64,000 nt of DNA from Oryzias latipes. Its lineage: Eukaryota > Chordata > Actinopteri > Beloniformes > Adrianichthyidae. Under the pieces are notes generated by a model that saw only the letters and a list, made by a program, of their open reading frames with translations, was not told where the DNA came from and ran no database searches. Shown here one piece after another: positions 1-9,673 of this stretch. The first letter of the stretch is position 1. The number at the start of each line of letters is the position of its first letter. The stretch covers positions 17,166,536 to 17,230,535 of the forward strand of contig NC_019860.2 of NCBI RefSeq assembly GCF_002234675.1, read 5' to 3'. A program made the translations under genes and the position numbers.

Positions 1-430
1 GGAGAAGCTGTGCAGGACACGAGAACTTTATACTCTGCTCTGGATCTTCAGGCAGGCGCCAATACAGACCCTACTGTGCAGAGAACATCCTGAAGACATT
101 CTTTACAAGCATGCGGGCTGGGGATAAGTCGTAGTTAAAGATGCACCTCTATCGGGAAAGGAGGCACCCAGGGAATGACTGCATGGGGTTTCTCTGCAGT
201 GGGAAGTGGCCTCATCTGCCACAAAGACACGGGGAAGGAGTTCTTGTTTTTTTTCCTCTGGGGATTGAGGACTCATTGGAGACAGATGATTGAGTGATCC
301 ACTGTGAAGCGTCTAACCAAAGGTGGATAAAGCCAGTGTTCCACCGTCACTCGTCCTGCTCCAACATCTATCACCAACAACCAACCAAAGTCACAAGAGG
401 AACTACAGAAAAAGTTCCTTTGCTTTGGGG
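1..430. other. Unassigned unit sequence upstream of the stem-loop transcript
   Basis: I recognise no gene here. The equivalent stretch in the other units (11258-11700, 32105-32550, 43382-43828, 50152-50620, 56955-57420) lies upstream, on the minus strand, of the TATA box in the right palindrome arm, so it may hold promoter elements. Short open frames are present on both strands, but they change frame between units and look like chance. Confidence 0.5.
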
Positions 431-740
431 GCCTTCAGGACAACATGCCTGCTGTCCACTGCCCCAGAGCATTTAAAAGCTACCAGACAAGAACTGACTA
501 GTCTAGCTCCAGGGTGGGGCACTGGTAACTCTTATTGGGGGGAGTAAGTGGATCTAGTAATGAAAAGGTTTTTGTTTGAATCGCCCTTAGTCTGGCCCGT
601 CTCCCAGTTCCAGTTTGAGGTGGAAAACACCACCCGGCTACCGGCTCCTGGGATCATTCGGGCACGCAAACCCCTCCACCACGATAAGGTGGCAATTCAG
701 GGAGGGGATATTTATCAGTCACTAGCCAATCACTAACAAT
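430..740 (-). repeat. LINE 5'-UTR-like fragment
   Basis: Read on the minus strand, this stretch contains the phrase CACCTTATCGTGGTGGAGGG, followed by a GCGTGCCCGAATGATCC-like segment and then a GCCAGACTAAGGGCGATTCA-like segment. I recall these in this order from the 5' leader of a very common fish non-LTR retrotransposon. There is no open frame of note. The family name is not certain, and I cannot place the exact ends. Confidence 0.45.
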
Positions 741-830
741 TACTGTGGGGAAGCCGAAGATCTCGGAGAAAACCCACAAGACTGCCAAACTTTAATTTGG
801 TTCATTATCTATACATTTTGGTGACTGATG

Positions 831-831
831 T

Positions 832-895
<64 letters not shown>
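831..895. repeat. (TTTA)n microsatellite, U1, about 64 bp
   Basis: A pure TTTA tract that ends in a short TTAATTAAT stretch not seen in the other units. Confidence 0.97.
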
Positions 896-988
896 TTAAT
901 TAATATGTGTATTTTATTATTTATTTTTAATTATTATTGTGGCCCACAGCAGACACTGACCATATTGTTTAGCCTCTAATTCATTAAA

Positions 989-1098
989 AAAAAGTCTTTT
1001 TTAGAATCTAGGGAAAGCCGGAGCACCCGGTGAGAACCCACTAATACACAAAGGAACACAAAAACTATTTCTGCACATAGAGGCATTTGTGCAGAAAA
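989..1098. repeat. 110-bp dispersed repeat, first of two copies in the unit
   Basis: A stretch from TCTTTTTTAGAATCTAGGG through CCGGAGCACCCGG to GCATTTGTGCAGAAA recurs at 1242-1345 with about 90% identity. The two copies flank the ATCC tract and the tail of the LINE. The GGAGCACCCGG core resembles a very common fish dispersed repeat. The same pair exists in the other complete units. Confidence 0.7.
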
Positions 1099-1105
1099 AA
1101 AAAAA

Positions 1106-1665
1106 CATCCATCCATCCATCCATCCATCCATCCATCCATCCATCCATCCATCCATCCATCCATCTTCTTCCTCTCATCTGGGACTTGGTCAGGGGGGCA
1201 GCAGTCTAAACAAAGATGCCCAATTCACTTAAAAATAAATTCTTTTTTAGAATCTAGGGAAAGCCGGAGCGCCCGGAGAGAACCCACTAATACACAAAGG
1301 AACACAAAAACTATTTCTGCACATAGAGATTTGTGCAGAAAAAAAACACTTCCACACAACTTGCACAGATATCCCTCCCCCCGCCCACTTCCTCCATCTC
1401 TTCTGGGGGCTGCCCTGAGACGTTCCCAGGCCAGCTGAGAGACATCGTCTCTCCAGTGTGTCCTGGGTCTTCCCCGGGGCTTCCACCCAGTGGAACATGT
1501 CTGGAACACCTCGGTGTCCAGGAAGAATCCAGGCCAGATGCTCGAGCCTGCATTGGCTCCTCTTGATGAGGAGGAGCGGCGGCTCTACTCCTAGTTTTCT
1601 CCCGGTGACCGAGCTCCTCCCCCTATCAGTGAGGGAGCGCCCAGCCACCATTGTTCATTCCTCCC
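1106..1665 (-). repeat. LINE 3' fragment with GGAT-repeat tail, U1
   Basis: On the minus strand, 1665 to about 1350 encodes the end of a non-LTR retrotransposon ORF. One frame gives RGRPRTHWRDDVSQLAWERL, and another gives an LLIKRSQCRLEHL stretch, so the reading frame is already shifted. This is the classic terminal segment seen in fish LINE pseudogenes. The segment ending in GAGGAAGAAGATGGATGG and the (GGAT)n tail (1106-1165) is the original 3' end. A segment holding the second copy of the 110-bp repeat (about 1214-1350) has been inserted between the ORF end and the tail. The fragment is dead and heavily 5'-truncated. Confidence 0.75.
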
Positions 1666-2064
1666 CCATACCATCATACTACAGTGATGTGTACGATCTT
1701 TGTTCACCCAATATTTTTTACATTTTCAATTTTCAAACAATTTATTTTAAATACCATTAACCCTTTAACTACAGAAACAAGACTAAATCAATAAAAATAA
1801 ACAATGTATTAAAAAATAGCTTTTCTAACTGTTTTTGATGATTTCCTAATTTGATTTATGGGGTCAAATTAGGATAAAAAAAAGATTGTAAATTCAAAGA
1901 ATAGATATTTTACATAAAAACTGGAATTAAACAAAATTAAAACTAAAACTATTGACCAATGAACAATAATGTTAATTTGTAACATCTGCTTTTTTGTGTT
2001 GCCAACTTTTTTTTTTTTTTTTTTTTTGGAGTTCTACAATGTTTTTGAATTTTGTTTTAAAACT
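1666..2064. other. AT-rich 3' flank of the 395-codon gene
   Basis: There is no gene here. This is where the 3' UTR of the minus-strand gene would lie. A 21-base T run (2007-2027) reads as an A tract on the gene strand 38 bases after the stop. Nothing else is recognisable. Confidence 0.6.
1741..1746 (-). terminator. Possible polyadenylation signal AATAAA
   Basis: TTTATT on the plus strand reads AATAAA on the gene strand, about 320 bases after the stop codon. It is conserved at the same place in the other units (for example within 45080-45090). No transcript evidence exists here, and AATAAA is common in AT-rich DNA. Confidence 0.3.
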
Positions 2065-3252
2065 TTAGTTGATGTATTTCAGAAAATCATCAAAATAGAG
2101 TTCATCACAGAAATCTTCTGAAATACATTCTCTGAGGAGCTGAGGTAGTGATGGATCTTCCTCCCATGAAGAGGAAGATTCTTCTGGTTCTTCCGCAACA
2201 TTTAGTTCCATCTCAAAATTTGCTCTCCTCTCTGTCAGTTCAGATCCAACATTGGTGTTAGCTGCCTCTTCAAAGCCTTGTGGGTAATAACTGTTGTCGG
2301 TGCTCCTAAAAGTCCAGTTTTCTGGAATCTCTTGTAGAGCTGTGCTCATCTCTTGAGAGTTTGAGTGAACTGGTTCAGACATTGAAGGTACGTGAGATAT
2401 TTGGTACTGAATGAACGGTTCAGGATTTTTGTTTTCATCTTGTCTGAGCCGTTTGGGTTGATAATCTGGAACATTGAAAGAATCATCTCTTCCTCTTTTG
2501 AGTGACTTTCCAGTTTGTGCGTGAAGATCTTTCTCAAAAGCTCCAGAAGTTTGGGAGTCCAATGATGCTCCTGGACTTTCATTAAAAAAGTTATCAGTAT
2601 TTATTTCAAGAATGTCAAATATGTCCTCAGGGGCAGCAGGAGTTACAGACTCCAGTAGATCTTCTAAATGTTTTTCTGCAGAGACATTCTCTGAAGCAGA
2701 TTCATGGACGGGGCGAGCTGGGGGTTGTGGATGAGACTGCCATAAGTCCAGAGATTCTGTGGGTACCTTTGTCAAATCTGGTCCCATCTCAAAGTTTTTT
2801 GTTCTCTTTTTCTGATCGTTTTCCTCTTCAGAAGGCCGTGCGGTAGATGTTCCACGTCTTCTCCTATAACCTAAGCTTTGTCTGTGAGGGTCTAGAGCCA
2901 GCCAGTTTGTGAGGTGGTCAGGCTCCTCAGATAGGCTAGGGACTTGGTAATGATTGACAGGTTCAGGATGTCTGAGTCGTTTGGGTTGATAATCTTGAAC
3001 CTTTAAAGAATCATCTCTTCCTCTTTTGCGTGATTTTCCAGTCTGTGCTTGAACATTTCTCTCCAAAGCTCCAAAAGTTTGGGAGTTTAATGATGCTCCT
3101 GGATTTTCGTTGAAAAGGTTGACAGTATTTTCAACAAGGGTGTCAGGCATGTTGTCAGGGGCAGGAGCAGTTACAGAGTCAGGGAATTCAGTTAAATCTA
3201 TAACTTCAAAGACATCAAAAAAGTCTTGATCCATCTCAGTTGTGTTCATCAT
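2065..3252 (-). CDS. Array gene: two-repeat nuclear-type protein, unknown function, U1
   Basis: This intronless frame of 395 residues matches no family I recognise. The protein is acidic, rich in Ser/Glu/Pro and looks disordered. Residues 1-195 and 196-395 are related halves. Each has an acidic-aromatic motif (DQDFFDVFEVIDL at 8-20; EDIFDILEINTDNFF at 209-223), a PGASL segment (51-55; 227-231) and a basic block of the form KRGRDDS...YQPKRLR (76-94; 252-270) resembling a bipartite nuclear signal. A third acidic-aromatic motif ends the protein (SEDFCDELYFDDFL, 378-391). VIDLT at 17-21 is a textbook SUMO-interacting motif. These features suggest a nuclear adaptor or transcriptional activator, but that is inference; no DNA-binding or enzymatic domain is visible. 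The start is the first of two adjacent ATG codons. Expansion as an array of intact copies argues that it is functional. Confidence 0.8.
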   Translation of the reverse strand: MMNTTEMDQDFFDVFEVIDLTEFPDSVTAPAPDNMPDTLVENTVNLFNENPGASLNSQTFGALERNVQAQTGKSRKRGRDDSLKVQDYQPKRLRHPEPVNHYQVPSLSEEPDHLTNWLALDPHRQSLGYRRRRGTSTARPSEEENDQKKRTKNFEMGPDLTKVPTESLDLWQSHPQPPARPVHESASENVSAEKHLEDLLESVTPAAPEDIFDILEINTDNFFNESPGASLDSQTSGAFEKDLHAQTGKSLKRGRDDSFNVPDYQPKRLRQDENKNPEPFIQYQISHVPSMSEPVHSNSQEMSTALQEIPENWTFRSTDNSYYPQGFEEAANTNVGSELTERRANFEMELNVAEEPEESSSSWEEDPSLPQLLRECISEDFCDELYFDDFLKYIN

Positions 3253-3573
3253 AATCGTTTGATTATAATAAAATTATAGTATAAACCATAGAACCGTGGT
3301 TTGTGCTACAATTGCAGCAGTTAGATACAATGGGGTATATGCAGAGAATTTTACCGATATCACTGATAATTGTGATGTCATCCACTGTATAAAGAGATCA
3401 AATGACACACACATGACATGTGTGTCATGTGTTTGTCACACACATGAGACACACATGACATGACATCACATGATGTCAGATGACATAACTTGACATTACA
3501 TTATATCATCCACACAGTGATGTCATGTTTGTGAGAATTTTCTCTGTGTTTAAAATCTTGAGCCACACCCACA
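3253..3573 (-). promoter_or_regulatory. Upstream region of the array gene, rich in TGACATCA-like words
   Basis: This is the presumed promoter on the minus strand. Near the ATG it is AT-rich, with an ACTATAATTTTATTATAAT stretch about 20-35 bases upstream. A weak TATA-like CTTTATACAG lies near 3385-3394. At 3400-3520 the words TGACAT, TGATGTCA and ATGACATCA recur many times in both orientations; these resemble CRE/AP-1 half sites but could equally be decayed simple repeat. The block is longer in U6 and U7, where a CACATGACACACACATCA-like motif is repeated. The start site cannot be fixed from sequence alone. Confidence 0.35.
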
Positions 3574-3761
3574 TACGAGTCGCATGGTTAACTTGGCAAT
3601 GTTTTACGCCGGATGCCCTTCCTGACGCAACCCTCTCGATTGATCGGGGCTTGGGACTGGCACAGACAAGGAGAGAAGGGAATAGGGAGCAGCCCGGATT
3701 CGAACCCTGGTTCCACGTTCGGAAGGTGCCGCATACCAGCACGAGCTAAACCGGCTCCCTT
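3574..3761 (-). mobile_element. tRNA-derived SINE, 3'-truncated, U1
   Basis: Read on the minus strand, the element starts with a tRNA-like head: an A-box-like TTAGCTCGTGCTGG and a B box GGTTCGAATCC. The body GTTGCGTCAGGAAGGGCATC is shared by many fish SINE copies. The right-hand target duplication AGGCAATTTGATTATAT is at 3762-3778. The left duplication and the SINE tail are missing: 81 bp present in U5-U7 are deleted here and in U2-U4. Confidence 0.8.
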
Positions 3762-3930
3762 AGGCAATTTGATTATATAAATATTGATAAATATTATATA
3801 AATAATGAGTAACATCTAAAAAATATTTCGTCTTTTTGCCACAAATATAAATTCAGGTTGCTTTGGTGATTTAGGTAGGGGGAGTGATTCTAATCTGGAA
3901 TTCTATAACATTCTTGCTAGGAAGTCGTAT

Positions 3931-4223
3931 CAACAGAGAGGCTCTCCAGCTGAGAGACTCCTTCATGATCCACTTTCCTGCAGAGGGAGCAGACCCATGG
4001 CAGCTCCAGAATCCTGTTTTCTGTCCTCCAAGGACTGACCCACAACGGCTCTTTTGAGAGCCACCCACAGAACCTTTAAGAGCTTGATTCTCTCTTTTTC
4101 ACAGTTTTTACTCCAAACTTTTAAAGTACTACATTAGTTGAAAAGGTAAGAGATGAAAACAGGTAAAATAGTACATTTGGAAAGAAGCAGAACTGCCATC
4201 TTCCGTGTAAAATCACACTCCTA
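3931..4223 (+). repeat. Left arm of 293-bp inverted repeat, with histone-type 3' end, U1
   Basis: This arm is the reverse complement of 10886-11178 with about 95% identity, and the pair meet exactly at the Tc1 target site. On the plus strand it holds a histone-type stem-loop at 4047-4062 (GGCTCT, loop TTTG, AGAGCC), then ACCCA, then AAGAGCT about 15 bases on, as in a U7-bound downstream element. A 13-codon frame starting ATGGCAGCTCCAGAATCC ends 8 bases before the stem. No TATA box precedes this arm, so it looks like a promoterless copy of the right arm. Confidence 0.85.
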
Positions 4224-4293
4224 TAAAGTACGGACCAAAAGTTTCTCATTTAAAAGAGTTTTCTTTATTTTCATGACTATGAATATTGTAGAG

Positions 4294-4820
4294 TTCCTCT
4301 TTCCCTCTCCCCTCCTGGGGAGTGGGAGTGCTTCCAGATTCCAGTTGGCTCATCCGTGCTCCTGTTCCTGACAGTGTACCTCGTCTCTGCTCCTGCTCCT
4401 ACACCTGGCTGTGGTTCCTGTCTCCGGCTCGACTCGCGCACTTGACTGTCCCCCCAACCACGGCTGGATGAAGCTCGTCTGCTGGACTTTATATATGTAG
4501 TAGTAGGGTTAGATAAGTTAATTCTTTTCTAAGAGTTCTGGTAAATCGCCTGTCCGTCCTGGGGGAAGATCCCTCCTTCATGTGGGCACCCCTGAGGTTT
4601 CTTCGTTTTTTCCGGAATCCGTTTTTTTAGGAGTTTTTCCTTACCGCGAAGGGGGGTCTAAGGGCAGGGATGCCAGTATGGCTTAGTCAGTTTGTAGTTC
4701 ATTTTAGTATTTTCCTATTGAACTCTTTGTATTCATGATCCTTTTGAGTTCATGTTTCACTTCGAAGCCCATCTAGACGACTGTTGTTGTGATTTTGGGC
4801 TATACAAATAAAATTGAATT
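4294..4820 (+). mobile_element. ATTGAA-tailed retroposon inside the left Tc1 terminal repeat, U1
   Basis: The intact right terminal repeat shows that TGTAGAG should run almost directly into GAAGGCATCAAAAC. Here about 527 bp intervene, ending with TGATTTTGGGCTATACAAAT and AAAATTGAATTGAA, the 3' end of a dispersed retroposon common in fish. The inner text GGAGTTTTTCCTTACCGCG is also typical of it. No open frame is present. A target duplication cannot be resolved because of the tail. Confidence 0.72.
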
Positions 4821-5108
4821 GAAGGCATCAAAACTAGGGATGGCCCGTTTGACACGGGGCTTCGGCGCGCGGTTCACCTTCATGAAACAGAGTGTTTCGG
4901 CACAATGTTTCAAAGCGTGTGTCAACCAGCGCAGATCACGTGATTGATGACGTATGACGCGCCAAATGCATCACTCACCTGAACCAGGTTTCAGATCTCA
5001 GGTGTGTTTGATCAGAAGGGCGCGCTGTTGTCTATAAATACAGATGAATCCCAAACAACGTTTCCCGACCAGTTCTGTTGTTTCCCGTGTATCGTAAGAA
5101 TCAACGTC

Positions 5109-8100
5109 ATGGCACCCGGTAAAAAACGTTCTGTGGCTTGGGATCATTTCAACTTGATTTCTCCAAATAAGGTAATACACTATTAACGTTATTTTATTAG
5201 TAGCCATTGCTGATTATGTCAGTTTTATAGGTATGTCTGTCAGTTGAAAGGAATCATTTTTATTCTTTCCATTTTTTTTTTTAGGTGCAATGTTTGATTT
5301 GCAAACATGAATTTGCATTTAATGATAGTACATCCTCCATGATGCGACATCTCCGCTCCGTTCATCATGTTGAAACTCCGCAGTCGGCAAATCAAGCCTT
5401 CAATCCACCTTGTATTGGTAATAAGAATATATCCAACTAATGGCACACTAAGAACTGAAACAGATGGTAGTGGAAAAAGTGGAAAAATCAGTGACATGTG
5501 AATGCTGAGGTTCCGGGTTTCGAGGCTCAGCTTCTACAATTAATTTTTTTTTTTTCTTCATATGTATATTTTGCAGTGTCAAGAAAGCAAGAACTTGATT
5601 CTGCATTGGTGGATATGATTGTAATGGATGCACAACCATTTTAAATTGTTGAAGACAAAGGCTTCAAGGTAAGGTGGCTAATATTATATAGCATTTACAT
5701 TATTTGTTTTTGTGTACATAATAAGCTGTATTTTATTTGTCACTATTAGGCTTTTGTCAACCTTTTGGACCCATCCTACATAATTCCTAATAGGAAGGCC
5801 TTGAGGACAATGGTGGAGGAGAAGTACAAAGCCAAAAAGGAGAAGGCTTTAGATGTGGTTAGCAGGGCCTCTGCTGTCAGCCTTACAGCAGACATGTGGA
5901 CATCCATTAACATGGACGCTTACTTGGCTGTAACATGCCATTTTTATCACCGAGGAGGTAGGTATCCCCTGCTTTGTGCAATGCTTTGGTTTATGTATCT
6001 CAGTTTGACTTTGTTCATTCTAGGTGGAGCTGGCCTCTGTGGTCTTGGGGGTTCTGAAGTTTCCCCAAACCCACACTGCAGCTCACTTGGCTGAGGCCAA
6101 AAATCTTCTCATGGAAGAATGGGGAATTAAAGGGAAGGTGCGAGCCAGATCAATAAAGTACAAAATCATTCATCAATATGGCCTCCCATTCGGAAAAAAA
6201 TATTATGTAGTTCTAAGAGGGATGGCGGTTTAGGATTACCAAATCTCAAGCTTTATTATTGGGCGGCTCAACTAAGAGGGTTGGCTGAATGGGTGAGCCA
6301 AGATGAGGATACAAATTGGATAAAACTGGAAAACTATGCTTCTCCCTCAGTTTCACTTGAAACAGCACCATTCCTGGGACAGAAAAAATGGAGAGACCTC
6401 AAAATAAGAAACAATTTGATACTGTGTACACAGAGAGTATGGTCAACTGTGAGGAAAAACATTGGCGCCCCCCTGACAACTTCAAGAGCACTCAAAATTT
6501 CCAAAATAGCAGACTTTTTGCCAAACAAGATAGATCCTGGTTTCTCAGACTGGGGCAAAAAAGGTTTATTAACAATACATCAATTATTTGACGGAGACAT
6601 CTTAAAATCTTTCAAACAATTACAAGATAAATACGGTATAGATTCCAAGGATTTTTACAGATACTTGCAAATAAGGGACTACTTAAGGACGTGTGGGGAA
6701 TGGGAGGCTTTGAGACAACCACCAACTCAAATAGAACAGTTAATGATCAAAAGCATTGTTGATAAATCAAGGAAGAAGATAGTATCAAATTTGTACAAAT
6801 GTCTGCAGGCACACTTGTCAGATAATTCATTAGATCTGAAAGGAAAATGGGAATTGGAGGCAAACATTGTCATTGAGGATGAAAAGTGGGAAACAATCTG
6901 TGAGGGGGTTCATAAAATTTCAAACAGTCCTACATGGAATGAGTTCAACTGGAAGATTATGATGAGATTTTTCAAGACTCCTTACACCATATCTAAATAT
7001 GACAAAAATAAATCTGATCTATGTTGGAGGAAATGCAATAAAATTGGAGATCACACACATATTTTTTGGGACTGCCCTGTTCTGATACCATATTGGCAAG
7101 GAATTCAAAACATTATTAAAGTTATAACACAGGTCAACTTGCCATTAAATCCACTTTACTATATAATAGGCATCCTTCCAGAAGAAGGTATAGAAAAGAA
7201 AAAAGTTAAACTTATACAAATCCTTCTACTGGTGGCAAAAAAGATGATTACCAGATCTTGGCTTAAAACCTCACCCCCGACTTTTGAACAGTGGCTGGAG
7301 GCTTTGAGGAAAGTCTATTTGATGGAAAAAATAACAGCTAAACTTCATTTGAGGTCAGAGATGTTTTATGACTTATGGACTCCTGTGACTGAACACTTTG
7401 GTTGGCCAGATGGATAAATTTTAGCATAGGGTGTTTTTGCAACGGGTCAGTATTGTTTACCTTTACGGGCAGCTTTTCCACTCATAATCAGTGTACAATG
7501 TAATATTTCTTTGTCAATTATTGTTTCATTATTTATTTACTTTTATGGTAATATTTTCTAAGTCCTGGGAAACTGTTTTTGAAATACTCCTGTTGATACC
7601 TTCATTTTTGCTGAGATGCCACTTGTTCTTCGTTCATTTCGTTATGCTGTAAAAGTCAATAATTGATCTGCATACTTGAATAAAGTGTGTTCAAAAAAGA
7701 AAATATGGCCTCCCAATACCTAATATACATTATTTGTGAACATGTAATCTTTCTTCCAGGTGACAGGCCTGGTTACAGACTGTGCTCCCAACATGGTTGC
7801 ATGTGCTAATATATTACTGCTTCGGCACATAATGTGTTTTGCACATATGCTTAATTTGGTGGTGAAAAAGTCCCTTGCCCAAACCCCTGAACTAGAGGAT
7901 ATCCGAAGTAAGGGGCGTAGGATTGTCGGTCTTTTTAAATCCAGCACCACAGCGAAGGAGAAGCTGTCAGAGATGCAGCGACAGCTGGCCAGGCCAGAGC
8001 ACAAATTAATACAAGAGGTGAAACATTTTCTTTTTTTTAAATCTAAGATTTTACATGTTTTTGCAGTTGTTTATTGTGTTACTTTCTTCTCTCCTTTAAA

Positions 8101-9064
8101 ATGTGCTTGCTGTCTTATCTTAGGTGGAAACAAGATGGAACAGCACATTTAATATGTTGGAAAGGTTGTTTAAGGAGAGAGAGCCACTGGGGGCAGCTCT
8201 GGCCACCCTCCATACAGACCTTCCTCCACTCACCTCAGAGGACTACCAGGCCATACACCACTGCTTGAGCATTCTTTCACCGTTTCAAGAGGCCACAGTT
8301 GAGCTTTCGACAGAAAAACGAGTGTCAGCATCCAAAGTCATTCCCATGGTCAAAATGCTGAAACATTACATCTCAAGCAGGTGTGGTCAGATCACACACC
8401 CACTTGGTGAAAAACTGGCCACTAACTTGAAGAACAATCTCCATGAGAGGTTTTCAGCTCTGGAGAAGGTCACTGCTCTGTCAATGGCAACCTTGTTGGA
8501 CCCAAGGTTTAAAGAGCTGGGGTTCTGCAGCCAAGGCTCTGCCCACACGGCCATAGAGCGACTCACTAAAGAGTGTGCTGCAACAATGCAGGCGCTACTT
8601 CCAGAGGCACAGCCACAGTCGCCACCTAGAGAAAGTCCTTCAAGTCAGCAGGAAGATGGTGGTCTCTGGGCCCTGCTGGACAGCCATGTGGGGGTTCAAC
8701 AGCAGGTGACCAGCACAACTGCCAGTGCAACAGTGGAGGTTCAGAGGTACAGTAAAGATTAGAATCCTCATCATAACTTCTGCTCATTTTAGACTGGTGC
8801 ATGACAATAGGCTATTAATGTCCTTCTAGGTACTTAAAGGAACCTCACATCCCAAGGACTCAGGACCCACTGAGATACTGGGTTACCCACAAGGTTTTAT
8901 ACCCACATCTCTACAAGCTGGCAATGAAGTTTTTATGCACACCAGCTTCATCTGTGCCTTGTGAGAGGATCTTCTCCAAGGCTGGCGAAATCGTCAGCCA
9001 AAGACGAAACAGGCTGAAGCCCAGCACAGTGGAGAAAATTCTGTTTTTAAATAAAAATCTATAA
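5109..9064 (+). pseudogene. hAT transposase gene (eight exons), broken, U1
   Basis: The exons follow GT-AG signals: 5109-5171, 5285-5417, 5577-5668, 5750-5957, 6024-6137, 7760-8017, 8124-8746 and 8830-9064. Exons 1-2 give a BED-type zinc finger (CLICKHEF...MMRHLRSVH). Exon 4 has SLTADMWTS with the first catalytic Asp, exon 6 has TDCAPNM and CFAHMLNLVV, and exon 7 begins VETRWNSTFNMLERL. Exon 8 ends with the hAT dimerisation domain, including PCERIFSKAGEIVSQRRNRL. Exon 3 has a TAA stop (5642-5644) in QPF-stop-IVEDKGFK, where family members have Ser. The exon 4-5 junction as drawn is one base out of frame. All four copies share the stop, so the copies multiplied with the array and not by transposition. 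Confidence 0.85.
6189..7701 (+). mobile_element. 5'-truncated L1-clade LINE in hAT intron, U1
   Basis: A 1513-bp insertion between 14-bp target duplications AATATGGCCTCCCA (6175-6188; 7702-7715). The open part, 6191-7417 (about 408 residues), is the C-terminal third of an L1 ORF2. It opens with KRDGGLGLPNLKLYYWAAQL, typical of fish L1, and includes the terminal Cys-His region (CWRKCNKIGDHTHIFWDCP, around 7021-7080). A 284-bp 3' UTR with AATAAA near 7679 and a short A-rich end follows. It lacks endonuclease and most of the reverse transcriptase and cannot move itself. Confidence 0.9.
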
Positions 9065-9673
9065 CATGTATCCCACCCAGTCATGTTAGACCCTGGTTCA
9101 CAATCACTCATTCTCACTTTATACATGGCATTCACAATGTAACACAAGCACTTCTCACAAATCTTCAAACATTGTCTTTGTTTTATTTCCACACTGAAGT
9201 GTTACAAGGGCAAGGAACTTAGTGGAGTAGATGATATATGTCCTGTCTGCCACCAGATGCCGCTGTTCTGTGTGGTTTCGAAGCCCCAAATGCTTCATTC
9301 ATTTTTCTGGCACATTTACACGAAGCCCCATGAGAGCTTCATGGGGCTTCGATTCCCATCCCTAATCAAAACTGTGAATTAACACATGTAGAATTATACT
9401 CATGACAAAGTGTGAAACAACTGAAATTATGTCATATTCTAGGTTCTTGATAGTAGCCACCTTTAGCTTTAATCACTGCTTTGCACACTCTTGGCATTCT
9501 CTTGATGAGCTTCTAGATGTAGTCACCTGTAATGTTTTTCACTTCACAGGTGTGCCCTGTCAGGTTTAATAAGTGGGATTTCTTGCCTTATAAATGGGGT
9601 TGGAACCATCAGTTGTGTTGTGCAGAAGTCAGGTGGATACACAGCTGATAGTCCTACTGAATAGACTGTTAAA

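Larger units (their letters stand above)
4835..9364 (+). mobile_element. hAT transposon, near full length (4530 bp), U1
   Basis: The termini TAGGGATGG and CCATCCCTA are inverted repeats flanked by an 8-bp target duplication ATCAAAAC (4827-4834; 9365-9372). Short units hold the same site empty with one ATCAAAAC, which proves the boundaries. The right end has a hairpin (CGAAGCCCCATGA with its complement, 9331-9361) and both ends are rich in GAAGCCCC/GGGGCTTC words. TATAAATA near 5034 lies 75 bases before the transposase ATG. An L1 fragment sits in one intron. Confidence 0.95.

Noticed and set aside
323-547. Plus-strand frame beginning MDKASVPPSL, present in each unit
   Set aside because: Its C-terminal half is shifted by indels between units, it has no domain, and part of it overlaps the LINE-leader-like fragment.
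976-1164. Frame of repeated Asp-Gly-Trp-Met
   Set aside because: This is a translation of the GGAT microsatellite tail of a LINE.
3400-3500. CRISPR-like short repeats
   Set aside because: The ACACATGACAT words are irregular, with no constant spacer, in vertebrate DNA; this is simple-repeat-like sequence.
3690-3760. A possible tRNA gene on the minus strand
   Set aside because: The A and B boxes belong to the head of a tRNA-derived SINE with target duplications; the rest of a tRNA fold is not kept.
6281-7417. 378-codon open frame as a possible host gene
   Set aside because: The sequence is the C-terminal part of an L1-clade ORF2 flanked by a 14-bp target duplication and nested in a hAT intron.
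7760-8762. hAT exons as a domesticated host gene of the ZBED kind
   Set aside because: The terminal repeats, 8-bp target duplication, empty sites and a shared premature stop show an ordinary dead transposon.
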